Positions 6,362 through 17,924 of a DNA stretch of 64,000 bases are shown here, piece after piece; the first letter of the stretch is position 1; every line of letters begins with the position of its first letter. Position numbers and translations under genes: made by a program. Source of the stretch: Sva-07 sp041685755 (lineage in GTDB: Bacteria; Actinomycetota; Acidimicrobiia; Acidimicrobiales; Ilumatobacteraceae); the NCBI GenBank assembly GCA_041685755.1, contig JAWLFC010000004.1, forward strand, positions 1 through 64,000, read 5' to 3'. Below the pieces are notes generated by a model. It had not been told where the DNA came from, ran no database searches, and worked only from the letters and a program-made list of their open reading frames with translations.

Positions 6362-8092
6362 TCACTCGACGAAGCGGCGGACCCGGGCGCGCTTGCCGCG
6401 CATCGTGGTCGACTGCATCGTCGAGATGACGTGATCGACCGACGCCTCGGGGACGCCGACGACCGAGTACGCGTCGGCGATCCGGATCGGGCCGATCTCA
6501 CGGCCGACCAGACCGGTCTCGTTGGCGATCGCCCCGACGAGGTCACCGGGCCGCACCCCGGCCTTGCGACCCAGGCTCACGTGGACGAAACCGGTGCCCG
6601 CGCCACCTGAGCGCTGCCCCTTCTTGCCCGGCCGATCTCGCTCGCCGGCGTTGCGGTTCTTGTTCTTGTCGAACTTCTTGTGGTCCGGCTTGCCGCGAAG
6701 GCGGTCGGACGCATCGGGGATCTCGAGTTCGTCGATCGTCGCGCCGCGTGACTCGTGGACGAGTTTGATGGCAGCCAACGCGATGTTGCGGTCGCTGTCC
6801 TCCCCGGCCAATGCGTGCAGCACGGTGTTGAAGTCCTCGAGGTCGACCGCCGAGAGCGCTTCACGCACCGCGTTCACGGTCATCTCGATCTGGCGGATCC
6901 GCAGGTCGGCGACGGTCGGGACCTTCGCGATCTCGAACTTCTGCTTCGTCAGTCGCTCGATGTTCTCGAGGCCCCGGCGTTCCCGGGGCTCGGCGAGGGT
7001 GATCGCCACGCCTTCGCGCCCGGCGCGGCCGACGCGACCGATGCGGTGCACGTAGCTCTCGGCGGCCGACGGGACGTCGTAGTTGACCACGTGGGTGAGC
7101 GTGTCGATGTCGAGGCCGCGGGCGGCGACGTCGGTCGCCACGAGCAGCTCGGCCGTGCCGTCGCGCAGGCGCGCCATCACCCGATCACGTTGGGCCTGGT
7201 CCATGCCGCCGTGCAACGCCTCGGCCCGGTAGCCGCGGGCGTTCATCGTCTCGGTCAGCTGATCGACCTCGGTGCGGGTCCGGCAGAACACGAGCGCCGA
7301 CTTCGGCGCCTCGATGTCGAGGATGCGCCCGAGCGCGGACGGCTTGTGGGCGCGCTGCACGACGTACACCGTCTGGCGCACGAGCACCTTGGCGCCGGGC
7401 TCGGAGTCGGGTCGGCCGATCGTGATGCGCTCGGGGTCGCGCTGGTAGCGCTTGGCGATCGAGGTGATCCGCGCCGGCATCGTGGCGGAGAACAGCACGG
7501 TCTGGCGATCGTCCGGCGTGCTCTCGAGGATCGATTCGATGTCGTCGGTGAAGCCCATGTCGAGCATCTCGTCGGCTTCGTCGAGGATCACCGTGGAGAT
7601 CGAGTCGAGGCCCAACGACCCTCGCCCGATGTGGTCGAGGGCGCGCCCGGGGGTGGCGACGACGACGTGGACGCCTCGATCGAGCGCCTGGAGCTGGCGC
7701 TGGATCGGTTGGCCGCCGAACACCGGCACCACCTTGATGCCGAGTTCGCGGCCGTAGCGGAACATCGCCTCGCTGACCTGCACCGCGAGTTCGCGGGTGG
7801 GGACCAGCACCAGCACCTGGGGCTCGCGACGTGACGCGTCGATCATCTGCAGCGCCGGGAGTGCGAACGCCGCGGTCTTGCCGGTGCCGGTGGCGGCCTG
7901 GCCGAGCAGGTCGCGGCCCGTCAGCAGCAGCGGGATCGTCTCGCGCTGGATGGGTGTGGGCTCTTCGTAGCCGAGGTCGTCGAGCGCAGCGAGCAGTTCG
8001 TCGCGCAACCCGAGCGCGGCGAAGCCGTCGTGGGTGCCGGTCTCGGTTGCGACGTCGGTTGCCTGGTCGGGTCGGTCGTGTTCGTTGCTCAT
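6362..8092 (-). CDS. deaD: DEAD-box ATP-dependent RNA helicase (DeaD/CsdA-like)
   Basis: The 576-residue protein has every DEAD-box motif in order: Q motif EEPTPIQRETIP, Walker A AATGTGKT, PTREL, TPGR, DEAD, SAT, and the C-terminal ATDVAARGLD and HRIGRVGRAG. After a basic stretch (residues about 480-510) comes a DbpA-type RNA-binding domain ending RADAYSVVG-like text, as in DeaD/CsdA. Such enzymes unwind structured RNA in ribosome assembly, mRNA decay and cold adaptation. ATG 8092 has a good AGGAG five bases upstream, and TATCGT at 8117-8122 could be the -10 box. Upstream in-frame codons lack homology. It diverges from the amidohydrolase gene. Confidence 0.95.
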   Translation of the reverse strand: MSNEHDRPDQATDVATETGTHDGFAALGLRDELLAALDDLGYEEPTPIQRETIPLLLTGRDLLGQAATGTGKTAAFALPALQMIDASRREPQVLVLVPTRELAVQVSEAMFRYGRELGIKVVPVFGGQPIQRQLQALDRGVHVVVATPGRALDHIGRGSLGLDSISTVILDEADEMLDMGFTDDIESILESTPDDRQTVLFSATMPARITSIAKRYQRDPERITIGRPDSEPGAKVLVRQTVYVVQRAHKPSALGRILDIEAPKSALVFCRTRTEVDQLTETMNARGYRAEALHGGMDQAQRDRVMARLRDGTAELLVATDVAARGLDIDTLTHVVNYDVPSAAESYVHRIGRVGRAGREGVAITLAEPRERRGLENIERLTKQKFEIAKVPTVADLRIRQIEMTVNAVREALSAVDLEDFNTVLHALAGEDSDRNIALAAIKLVHESRGATIDELEIPDASDRLRGKPDHKKFDKNKNRNAGERDRPGKKGQRSGGAGTGFVHVSLGRKAGVRPGDLVGAIANETGLVGREIGPIRIADAYSVVGVPEASVDHVISTMQSTTMRGKRARVRRFVE

Positions 8093-8156
8093 CGATGCTC
8101 CTGGGGGAATTGGCCAACGATACGAACTCGGCGCCCCGGATCGAACAGAATGTTCC

Positions 8157-9386
8157 ATGGCCTACATCGACGACCGCGTCGTCCACGACGCCGACGCCCA
8201 CATCATGGAGCCGCCGAACTGGCTGCGCGACAACGCCGACCCCGACATCCGCGATCGCATCGAGCGGCCCGGCTACGCCAACGAACTCGCCCAGACCGGC
8301 GACGGCGACCACGGCGGTGACCAGGCGCGCATCGACGCCGCGTTCGAGCGGCTGACCGCTCGCCACCGAACCGACGAGTTCCTCGCTCACGAGGACGTCG
8401 AGGTGATGAATCGCAAGAACTTCGCCGCCACCGGTTCGTTCCTCGCCGACGACCGGCCGCGGGTGCTCGACTTCATCGGCGTGCGCAGCCAGCTGCTGTT
8501 CAACACGTTCCACAACCGCCGCCTGTACGACTGGGAGCACCAGCCCGACCTCGATCTCGCGTACGGCGCGGCCCGAGCCCACAACCGCGGGATGGTCGAG
8601 TTCTGCTCGGTCGACGACCGGCTCCTGCCGACGTGCTACGTGCCGCTGGCCGACTTCGAGCGTGCCGACGCGATGGCGGCCGAGGCGATCGAGATGGGTG
8701 CTGCTGCACTGCTCGTCGCGTCCGGCTGCCCGATGGGTCATTCGCCGTCGCACGTCGCCCTCGACCGGGTGTGGCGCCAGGCGGAGGAGGCCGGCATCCC
8801 GGTCGTGTTCCACGTCGGCGGTACCGGTGACCTGATCGACCCTGCCTACTTCGACAACGGCCTGCCGATCCCGGCCGACTTCCACGGCGGTGAGGAGAAC
8901 TTCCGCTCGGTCGACTACATGGCGATCCCGTTCCCACCGATGCAGACGCTCGCCACGTTGATCTTCGACGGCGTGCTCGAGCGCTTCCCGGACCTGCGCG
9001 TCGGCGTCATCGAGCAGGGCTGCAGCTGGGTGCCGAGCTGGATGAAGCAGATGGAGTCGGCAATCGACGCATTCGGCCGCCACGAGGAGCGGTTGCAGAA
9101 GCTGTCGCTGCGTCCGAGTGAGTACGTCGAACGCCAGGTGCGGGTCACCCCGTACCCGACCGAGGACATCGGCTGGGTCACCGACCAGATCGGCCCGAAC
9201 GTGTTGCTGTTCAACACCGACTATCCCCACGTCGAGGGTGGCCGTCGCCCGTTCGAGCGGTTCGAGAAGAGCCTCGGCGACCGCTCCGAGGAGGTCCGCC
9301 AGCGGTTCTACGCCGACAACTTCGTCGACCTGATGGGCTCCGCCGTCACCGCCCTCGTCGGCCAACCCCAACCGCCGAACGCGTGA
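8157..9386 (+). CDS. Amidohydrolase family 2 metal-dependent hydrolase
   Basis: A 409-residue protein of the amidohydrolase-2 (ACMSD-like) group: N-terminal DADAHIMEP metal site, a central VFHVGGTG strand, RVGVIEQGCSWVPSWM and LFNTDYPHVEGG, where the Asp and His are the usual metal or catalytic ligands. The family includes decarboxylases and hydrolases of aromatic acids and lactones acting on a TIM barrel with one bound metal. Substrate cannot be deduced; related genes often accompany degradation of steroids or aromatics, yet no such genes adjoin it. Its stop codon lies inside the left arm of a 20-base inverted repeat. ATG 8157 was chosen because the homology begins there. Confidence 0.82.
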   Translation: MAYIDDRVVHDADAHIMEPPNWLRDNADPDIRDRIERPGYANELAQTGDGDHGGDQARIDAAFERLTARHRTDEFLAHEDVEVMNRKNFAATGSFLADDRPRVLDFIGVRSQLLFNTFHNRRLYDWEHQPDLDLAYGAARAHNRGMVEFCSVDDRLLPTCYVPLADFERADAMAAEAIEMGAAALLVASGCPMGHSPSHVALDRVWRQAEEAGIPVVFHVGGTGDLIDPAYFDNGLPIPADFHGGEENFRSVDYMAIPFPPMQTLATLIFDGVLERFPDLRVGVIEQGCSWVPSWMKQMESAIDAFGRHEERLQKLSLRPSEYVERQVRVTPYPTEDIGWVTDQIGPNVLLFNTDYPHVEGGRRPFERFEKSLGDRSEEVRQRFYADNFVDLMGSAVTALVGQPQPPNA

Positions 9387-9426
9387 ACAAATGGTGCACT
9401 GAGGCGACCATTTGTTCACGCGTTCG
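9376..9426. repeat. Long perfect inverted repeat, 20-base arms
   Basis: CGAACGCGTGAACAAATGGT at 9376-9395 is perfectly complementary to 9407-9426, with an 11-base loop. It spans the amidohydrolase stop and the gap before treY. There is no T-tract. It could stop transcription, stabilise the mRNA end, or be a dispersed palindromic element. Confidence 0.75.
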
Positions 9427-9504
9427 CCGGGGGCGTGCGGCTCTGGCTCGCCGAGACGCGGCGGGCGCGGATTCGATGCCGTCGATCCCGGGTAGGAGGC
9501 TGCG

Positions 9505-11886
9505 GTGACAGCACCCTCGCCGAACCCGGTCGCGACCTACCGGATCCAGCTGACGCCGTCGTTCGGCTTCGCCGACACGGTCGGGATCCTCGATCACCTG
9601 GTCGCGCTCGGGGTCAGCCACCTCTACCTGTCACCGATCACCGAGGCGGTGCCCGGCAGCCTGCACGGCTACGACGTCATCGACCACACCCGGGTCCGCG
9701 CCGAGTTCGGTGGCGACGACGGTCTGACGGCACTGCTCGACGCCGCCGGCGAACGCGGGCTCGGCGTGATCATCGACCACGTCCCGAACCACATGTCGGT
9801 CGCCGAGGCCCACCTCAACGATCGGTGGTGGGAGATGCTGCGCGACGGGCCGGAGTCGCCGGCGGCGCGGTGGTTCGACGTCGACTGGGACCACACCGAC
9901 GGCACGGTCGTCGTCCCGAAACTCGGCGATCCGCTCGACGACGTGCTCGCCGCAGGCGGGCTGTCGATCGGCGACGGCGACCGTGGTCCCGAGCTGCGCT
10001 ACGGGCCGCTGCGCTTCCCGCTCGCCGAGGGCACCGAAGAGCTCGACGTCGCCGAGGCCGTGCGCCGTCAGCACTACCGATTGCAGTGGTGGCGCGACCC
10101 GGACCGCAACGTGCGCCGCTTCTTCACGATCGACGATCTCGTCGCCGTGCGGGCCGAGGAACCCGACGTCGCCGAGGTGATCGACACGATCCCGGCCCGG
10201 CTCGCCGACCACCCGGCATTCGCCGGCGTGCGCGTCGACCACGTCGACGGGCTGACCCAACCCGAGTCGTACCTGCACGGGCTCCGTGGCCGCATCGGCG
10301 AACCCCGCTGGCTGCTGGTCGAGAAGATCCTCGCCGTCGGCGAGTCCCTTCCACCGTCGTGGCCCGTCGACGGCACCACCGGCTACGAGCACATCCGAGT
10401 GACCGAGCACACGTTGCTCGCCCCGACCGCCGAGGCGCCCCTCACCGAACTGTGGGTCGGGTTGACCGGTGACGCCCGGCCCTTCGCCGACGTCGAGGAC
10501 ACCGCCCGGCGCGAGGTCCTCGACGGTGGGCTGCGTCCCGACCTCGATCGGCTCGTCCGGCTGATCTCTGCCCGTGCCGACGGCTGGTCACCCGACGAGC
10601 TCCGGGCACCGATCGTCGAGCTGACGATCGGCCTGCACCGGTACCGCACCTACCTCCCCGACGATGCCGACTCGGTCACCGAACTCGACGTCGCCCACGA
10701 ACGCGCCGCCACGGCCCGTCCCGACCTCGCCGACGGCGTCGCCCGACTCGTCCAGCTGATCCGCAGTGACCCCGCCGTCGCCGAGCGCTGGCAGCAGCTC
10801 ACGAGCCCCGTCATGGCCAAGGGGGCCGAGGACCGGGCGTTCTACCGGTACCTCCGCCTGGCGGCGCTGTGCGAGGTCGGCGGAGCGCCGGGACAGTGGA
10901 CGGTGCCCGTCGGGCAGTTCCACGACCACCAGCGCGCCGTCGCCGCGCAGACTCCGATGACGCTGCTCGCCGGCACCACTCACGACACCAAGCGCTCCGA
11001 AGGCGTCCGGGCGCGTGCGCTCGCGCTCGCCGAGACCGCCGACGGCTGGGCGACCGTGGTCCGGGCGTGGTTCGACGAGCACGCCGACCTCCTGCGCGGC
11101 GGTGGACTCGACGCCGCGACGACGCTGCTGGCACTGGAGACCGCCGTCACGGCCTGGCCGATCGACGCCGACCGCCTCACCGAGTACCTCGTCAAGTCGA
11201 CCCGCGAGGCCGACGAGCACACGTCCTGGACCGATCCCGACACGGCCTACGAGGACGCGCTCGCCCGCCTGGCCGACGTCGTGATCGGCGAGGTGTCCGA
11301 TGTCGAGTCGCCGCTCGCCGAGGTCGTCGAGCGGACGCTCCACCCGGGCTGGGCGCGCTCGTTGGCGGCTTTGCTCGTGCGGCTCACGGTGCCCGGCGTG
11401 CCCGACATCTACCAGGGCACCGCAGCGTTCACGTACTCGCTGGTCGACCCCGACAACCGGGTCGAGCCGGACTGGGACGAGCGCCGCTCGCTCGTCGACC
11501 GAGCCGGCGAGCTCGACGGCCCCGAGGCCTGGACCGGCGACGAGATCGAGGCGGCGAAGGCCGTCGTCATCACCCGCGCGCTGGCGCTGCGGCGCCTGCG
11601 TGCCGACGCGTTCGCCGACGGTGCCGGCTACGACGGCCTCGAGGTCACCGGAGCCCACGCCGACGCCGTCCTCGCGTTCGCCCGCACCGGCGCCGACGGC
11701 GCCCAGGTCGTGACGATCGTGTCGGTGCGCACCGTCGACGACTGGGCCGACACCGCGATCGTGCTCCCCGACGGGGCGTGGCGCAACGTGCTCGAGGACG
11801 ACGCCCAGGTCGTGGCGGGCGCAGGACCGACCCGCGTCACCTGGTGGCTCGACCGCTGTCCTGTCGCCCTCCTCGACCGCATCTGA
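9505..11886 (+). CDS. treY: Maltooligosyl trehalose synthase
   Basis: The 793-residue product matches TreY: ATYRIQLTPSFGFADT at the start, HLYLSPITEAVPGSLHGYDV, the GH13 nucleophile in GVRVDHVDGLTQPE, the acid/base Glu in LLVEKIL and the transition-state Asp in GTTHDTKRSE. TreY isomerises the reducing-end alpha-1,4 bond of a glucan to alpha,alpha-1,1, making maltooligosyl trehalose that TreZ then cleaves to trehalose. Here it is alone on the plus strand, while treZ lies 2.3 kb away in the opposite operon; the two are normally adjacent. GTG 9505 follows a strong AGGAGG. Only its last third (about residue 560 on) carries the C-terminal synthase-specific segments VPGVPDIYQG and LVDPDNR. Confidence 0.95.
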   Translation: MTAPSPNPVATYRIQLTPSFGFADTVGILDHLVALGVSHLYLSPITEAVPGSLHGYDVIDHTRVRAEFGGDDGLTALLDAAGERGLGVIIDHVPNHMSVAEAHLNDRWWEMLRDGPESPAARWFDVDWDHTDGTVVVPKLGDPLDDVLAAGGLSIGDGDRGPELRYGPLRFPLAEGTEELDVAEAVRRQHYRLQWWRDPDRNVRRFFTIDDLVAVRAEEPDVAEVIDTIPARLADHPAFAGVRVDHVDGLTQPESYLHGLRGRIGEPRWLLVEKILAVGESLPPSWPVDGTTGYEHIRVTEHTLLAPTAEAPLTELWVGLTGDARPFADVEDTARREVLDGGLRPDLDRLVRLISARADGWSPDELRAPIVELTIGLHRYRTYLPDDADSVTELDVAHERAATARPDLADGVARLVQLIRSDPAVAERWQQLTSPVMAKGAEDRAFYRYLRLAALCEVGGAPGQWTVPVGQFHDHQRAVAAQTPMTLLAGTTHDTKRSEGVRARALALAETADGWATVVRAWFDEHADLLRGGGLDAATTLLALETAVTAWPIDADRLTEYLVKSTREADEHTSWTDPDTAYEDALARLADVVIGEVSDVESPLAEVVERTLHPGWARSLAALLVRLTVPGVPDIYQGTAAFTYSLVDPDNRVEPDWDERRSLVDRAGELDGPEAWTGDEIEAAKAVVITRALALRRLRADAFADGAGYDGLEVTGAHADAVLAFARTGADGAQVVTIVSVRTVDDWADTAIVLPDGAWRNVLEDDAQVVAGAGPTRVTWWLDRCPVALLDRI

Positions 11887-11930
11887 CGACCGGGAGGATT
11901 GGGGCGCGCCGCGACGGGTAGTCCGGCCCA

Positions 11931-12896
11931 ATGACGTCGTTCGGGCTGAAGCTGATGAGCGAATTCCGATCGGGGGCGGAACTGGTCGACCATGCCGTCA
12001 TGGCCGAGGAGCGAGGATTCGACTTCGTGTCGATCTCCGACCACATCCATCCCTGGCTCCCCGACCACGACCACTCGCCGTTCGCGTGGAGCGTCCTCGG
12101 CGCCATTGCCGTCCGGACCGATCGCATCGGCCTCGTCACCGGCGTCACCTGCCCGACGATGCGCTACCACCCCGTGATCGTCGCCCAGGCTGCCGCCACC
12201 GTCGCGTCGATGTCCGACGGACGGTTCACCTTGGGGCTGGGTGCCGGTGAACGCCTGAACGAACACGTCACCGGAGCCGAGTTCCCGTCGGTCGATCTCC
12301 GCCATGCCATGCTCGCAGAAGCGATCACGATCATGAACGAACTCTGGACGGGTGAGTTCGTCACCCATCGGGGGTCGTTCTTCGACGCCGACCACGTCAA
12401 GATCTACGAGCACGCCGGCCGGCCGGTCGACGTCGTGCTGGCGGTCAGCGGCACCGCCTCGCTCGACCTGGCGACGGAGTCCGGCTGTGTCGGGATCATG
12501 GCCGTCGAACCCGACGCCGCCCTCGTCACCGGATGGGCCGACCGTGGCGGGTCGACCGAGTCCACGTGGACCGAGGTGCCCCTGGCCTGGGCGCCGACGA
12601 AGCAGCAGGGCATCGAGACCGCCCGCCGGTTCCGCTTCGGCATGGCCGGATGGGACGTGGCCTCCGAGCTCCCGAATCCGGCCCACTTCGCAGCCGCGAC
12701 GCAGTTCATCTCCGACGACCAGGTCGACCGGGCGATCCCCAACGGCCCCGACCCCGAGCCGTACGTGGCGGCCATCCGCGACTTCCACGACGCCGGGTTC
12801 CGCAAGCTCGCCGTCGTCCCCGTCGGCGACGACGTCGAGGGCACGCTCGACTTCTTCGAGTCCGAGGTGAAGCCGCGCCTCGGCCTCGATCCGTGA
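11931..12896 (+). CDS. LLM-class (F420-dependent type) oxidoreductase
   Basis: A 321-residue luciferase-like TIM-barrel protein: AEERGFDFVSISDHIHPW, TDRIGLVTGVTCPTMRYHP, ASMSDGRFTLGLGAGERLNEH and a C-terminal GFRKLAVVPVG. These are the landmarks of the F420-dependent glucose-6-phosphate dehydrogenase/hydroxymycolate-type subgroup, in which the deazaflavin F420 is the hydride carrier. The substrate is unknown: the WT and catalytic His/Glu pattern (SDHIHPW) is compatible with Fgd-like sugar phosphate or alcohol oxidation. It follows treY by 44 bases on the same strand, and its stop is only three bases from the stop of the convergent ndh gene. A TAGTCC box lies six bases before the ATG. Confidence 0.85.
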   Translation: MTSFGLKLMSEFRSGAELVDHAVMAEERGFDFVSISDHIHPWLPDHDHSPFAWSVLGAIAVRTDRIGLVTGVTCPTMRYHPVIVAQAAATVASMSDGRFTLGLGAGERLNEHVTGAEFPSVDLRHAMLAEAITIMNELWTGEFVTHRGSFFDADHVKIYEHAGRPVDVVLAVSGTASLDLATESGCVGIMAVEPDAALVTGWADRGGSTESTWTEVPLAWAPTKQQGIETARRFRFGMAGWDVASELPNPAHFAAATQFISDDQVDRAIPNGPDPEPYVAAIRDFHDAGFRKLAVVPVGDDVEGTLDFFESEVKPRLGLDP

Positions 12897-12899
12897 CCG

Positions 12900-14204
12900 T
12901 CACTCGCGAGGCGTCGACGCACCCCGGGGTTGCCACGGACCGGTGATCAGGCGGGCGCCGCGGCGGAACGTGAGATAGTTCCACGCCCAGTTGATCAGCA
13001 CCAGCAGGCGGCTGCGGAAGCTGATGAGGAACACGATGTGGACCGACCACCACGCCATCCACGCGACCCACCCCGACAGCTGCCGTCCCCGGATCACCCC
13101 GACCGCCGACGACCGTCCGATCGTCGCCAGTTCGCCCTTGTTGTCGTACCGGAAATCGGGTCGCCCCGAGCCGGCCAGGTCGGCCCGGATCGCCCTCGCG
13201 ACATGGGTGCCGCCCTGCATGGCGCCCTGGGCGACGCCGGGGACCGCGACGCCGCCCGAAACCGCGTGCGCCATGTCGCCGATGGCGAACACGTCGGGCC
13301 GACCGGGTACCGACAGGTCGGACTCGACCTCGACGCGGCCGGCCCGGTCGGTCGGTGCTCCGAGCAGGGCCGCCAGCGGTGACGCCTCGTTCCCGGCGCC
13401 CCAGACGACCGTGCGGGCGGAGATCGATCCGGTGGTGGTCTCCACACCGTGCTCGTCGACGGCGGTCACCATCTCGCCGAGCCGCACGTCGACGCCCAGG
13501 TCGCCGAGCTGGCGCAGCGCACTCTCCGACAGCCGTTGCGGGTAGGTCGACAGCACCCGGTCGGTGCCCTCCAGCAGGATGACCCTGGCGGTCGTCGAGT
13601 CGATCGTGCGGAACTCACGGGTCATCGTCTGGAACGCGATCTCGGCGATGGCGCCGGCCATCTCCACGCCGGTGGGCCCGCCGCCGACGACGACGAACGT
13701 GAGGTGGGCGTCGCGCTCGGCCGGGTCGTCGGTCCGCTCGGCGTGTTCGAACGCGCTCAGGATGCGCCGGCGGATCTCGAGCGCGTCCTCGACCGTCTTC
13801 AAGCCGGGAGCGTGGACCTCCCACTCGTCGTGACCGAAGTACGAGTGCGTGGTCCCGGTGGCGAGCACGAGATGGTCGAAGCCGATCGATGTGCCGTCGT
13901 CGAGGGTGACCGCGTCGCCCTCGATCCCGACGACCTCACCGAGCAGCACACGCACGTTCGGCTGATCGGCGACCAGCGAGCGGATCGGCGCGGCGATGTC
14001 GGACGGGTTCAACCCCGCGGTCGCCACCTGGTAGAGCAACGGTTGGAACAGGTGGTGGTTGCGGCGGTCGATCAGCGTGATGCGCACGGGGGCGTCGGCC
14101 AGCTGTCGAGCCGCGGCCAGCCCGCCGAACCCGCCGCCGACGATCACCACGTGATGATCGTCTCGCACATCGGACCCGCGGGACACGGGCGAGTCAGGAG
14201 GCAT
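12900..14204 (-). CDS. ndh: Type II NADH:quinone oxidoreductase (NDH-2)
   Basis: A 434-residue flavoprotein with FAD motif VIVGGGFGGLAAARQLAD, the quinone/FAD loop LFQPLLYQVATAGL, an NADH motif FVVVGGGPTGVEMAGAIAE, FAIGDMAHA, and a C-terminal membrane-anchoring segment rich in Trp (WVAWMAWWSVHIVFLISF, then WAWNYLTF) as in mycobacterial Ndh. NDH-2 passes electrons from NADH to menaquinone without pumping protons. The ATG at 14204 overlaps the last codons of treZ by 11 bases, making ndh the last gene of the glycogen/trehalose operon. Its position there is unusual and may tie NADH re-oxidation to storage-sugar turnover, which is inference. Confidence 0.93.
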   Translation of the reverse strand: MPPDSPVSRGSDVRDDHHVVIVGGGFGGLAAARQLADAPVRITLIDRRNHHLFQPLLYQVATAGLNPSDIAAPIRSLVADQPNVRVLLGEVVGIEGDAVTLDDGTSIGFDHLVLATGTTHSYFGHDEWEVHAPGLKTVEDALEIRRRILSAFEHAERTDDPAERDAHLTFVVVGGGPTGVEMAGAIAEIAFQTMTREFRTIDSTTARVILLEGTDRVLSTYPQRLSESALRQLGDLGVDVRLGEMVTAVDEHGVETTTGSISARTVVWGAGNEASPLAALLGAPTDRAGRVEVESDLSVPGRPDVFAIGDMAHAVSGGVAVPGVAQGAMQGGTHVARAIRADLAGSGRPDFRYDNKGELATIGRSSAVGVIRGRQLSGWVAWMAWWSVHIVFLISFRSRLLVLINWAWNYLTFRRGARLITGPWQPRGASTPRE

Positions 14205-16049
14205 CGGAGATGCTGAGGCGGGCAGACCAGGGGCCGAGACGATCGGTCGACCAGCCAGGGCCCTGCCATCGCTCGTCGTCGGAGTCGAACACGACGGCGT
14301 CGGCGGGATCGGGGGCCGGATGGTCGACGGTGTCGGCGGAGAAGTTGAACACCATCGACGCCGTCGTGCCCGACAGCGAGCGCACCACCGACATCGTGTC
14401 GTCGACGAACGACACGTGCTGCTGGGCATCGGCGTCGTTCAGGACCGGATGCTCGCGTCGCAACCGGATCAGCTCGGTGTACATGGCGAGGCGCGACCGG
14501 TGCGGTTCGCGTTCGGTGAGCCTGACGTCGAGCACCGCAGCCTCGAAGGTCGCCGGGTCGGCGGGATCGGCGACCTCCCCCGACCAGTCGGCGCCCGAGA
14601 ACTCGCGTCGGCGTCCCTCGCGCACGGCGTCGATCAGGTCGGGATCGCCGTGGTCGACGAAGTACGGGAACGGCGCCGTCTCGCCGTACTCCTCGCCCAT
14701 GAACAGCAACGGGGTGAACGGCGACAGCAGGATCGTTGCCGCGGCGAGGCGGTGGCGAGGGTCGTCGGACTCGGCGCCGGCGAGCATCCGTGCACCAGCG
14801 GGCGTGTTGCCGACGTGGTCGTGGTTGGTGCCGAACACGACGAAGTGGAGGTGGTCGATCGTGTCGGCCGGTGCGCCGTGACGGCGCCCGAACGACGGCG
14901 AGTACTGCCCCGAGTACACCCAACGGCGCTCCCACGCCGTCGCGACGTCGGCGGCGCCGCGGTAGGCCCGGTAGTACTCGTGGCGTTCGCCGGTCAGCGC
15001 GACGCGCAGAGCATGGTGGACGTCGTCGTCCCACACGGCGTCGCACCCCCAACCGTGGGCCGACTCCGAACGCACGATGCGCGGGTCGTTGGCGCAGCTC
15101 TCGATCGTGACGAGCGCCGAGCGTCCGTCGTGGCGGGCGGCGGCGTGGACGGCGGTCGTCAGCTCCTGGACGAACGGGATCGGGGTCGGGTCGACGATGG
15201 CGTGTACGGCGTCGAGGCGGAGCCCGTCGAGGTGGTGGTCACGGATCCAGCCGACGGCGTTCTCGATGAAGTAGCGCCGAACACCGTCGCTGCCTGCTTC
15301 GGCGACGTTGACGGCGTCACCCCACGGCGTGCGGTGGGCGTCGGTGAAGTACGGCCCGTACCGTCCGAGCACGTTGCCCTCGGGTCCGAGGTGGTTGTAG
15401 ACGACGTCGAGCAGGACGCCGAGCCCGAATCCGTGGGCGGCGTCGACGAAGCGGGCGAGCCCGGCCGGACCGCCGTACGACTCCTGGACCGCGAACGCGA
15501 AGACTCCGTCGTAGCCCCAGTTCCGCTCGCCGGGAAACGCCGCCACGGGCATCACCTCGACGAGCGTCACCCCGAGCTCGGCCAACCGCGGCAGGTGACG
15601 GATCGCGGCGTCGAAGGTTCCCTCGGCGGTCAGGGTGCCGATGTGCAGTTCGTAGATCACGGCGTCGGCTGCGTCGACGCCGGTCCAGTCGGCGTCGTGC
15701 CATCGGAAGACCGATTCGTCGACGACCGCCGAGGGCCCGTGGACCCCGTCGGGCTGCCAGCGCGACGCCGGGTCGGGCAGCCAGTCGCCGCCATCGAGCC
15801 GGAACCGGTAACGATCGCGATGGCCGACGTCGTCGACCACCGCCGCCCACGTGTCGAGCTCGGCCACCTCGCCGCCCGCCCGCTCGAGTCGTCGGATCTC
15901 GCCGGTGTCGAACGTGATCGTCCCGTTCTCGGCCTCGCCGGCGCGCTGCACCTCGACCTCGACCGTCGACACGTCGGGAGCCCACACCTCGAAGCGGGTG
16001 CCGCCCGGCACGACGGTCGCGCCCAGTCGCCCGACATCGACGCGGGCGG

Positions 16050-16053
<4 letters not shown>
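14194..16053 (-). CDS. treZ: Maltooligosyl trehalose trehalohydrolase
   Basis: The 619-residue protein has an N-terminal beta-sandwich (GTRFEVWAPDVSTVEVEV, residues 18-100) and a GH13 barrel with IYELHIGTLTAEGTFDAAI, DVVYNHLGPEGN, nucleophile in GLRLDAVHAIVD, acid/base Glu in VTIESCAND and Asp in GTNHDHVGNTPAG, all TreZ signatures. It hydrolyses the alpha-1,4 bond next to the terminal trehalose unit made by TreY, releasing trehalose. GTG 16053 overlaps the glgB stop by four bases (GTGA), so translation is coupled. It is the sixth gene of the operon reading from glgX and is followed by ndh. Confidence 0.95.

Positions 16054-17920
<1,867 letters not shown>

Positions 17921-17924
<4 letters not shown>

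Noticed and set aside
8141..8153. GAAC-N5-GTTC near the amidohydrolase start as a LexA box
   Set aside because: The actinobacterial SOS box has a four-base spacer; here it is five and the outer bases do not match.
12886..12906. Small GTGAC-C-GTCAC palindrome between LLM and ndh stops
   Set aside because: Eleven bases produced largely by the two facing stop codons; not convincing as a terminator.
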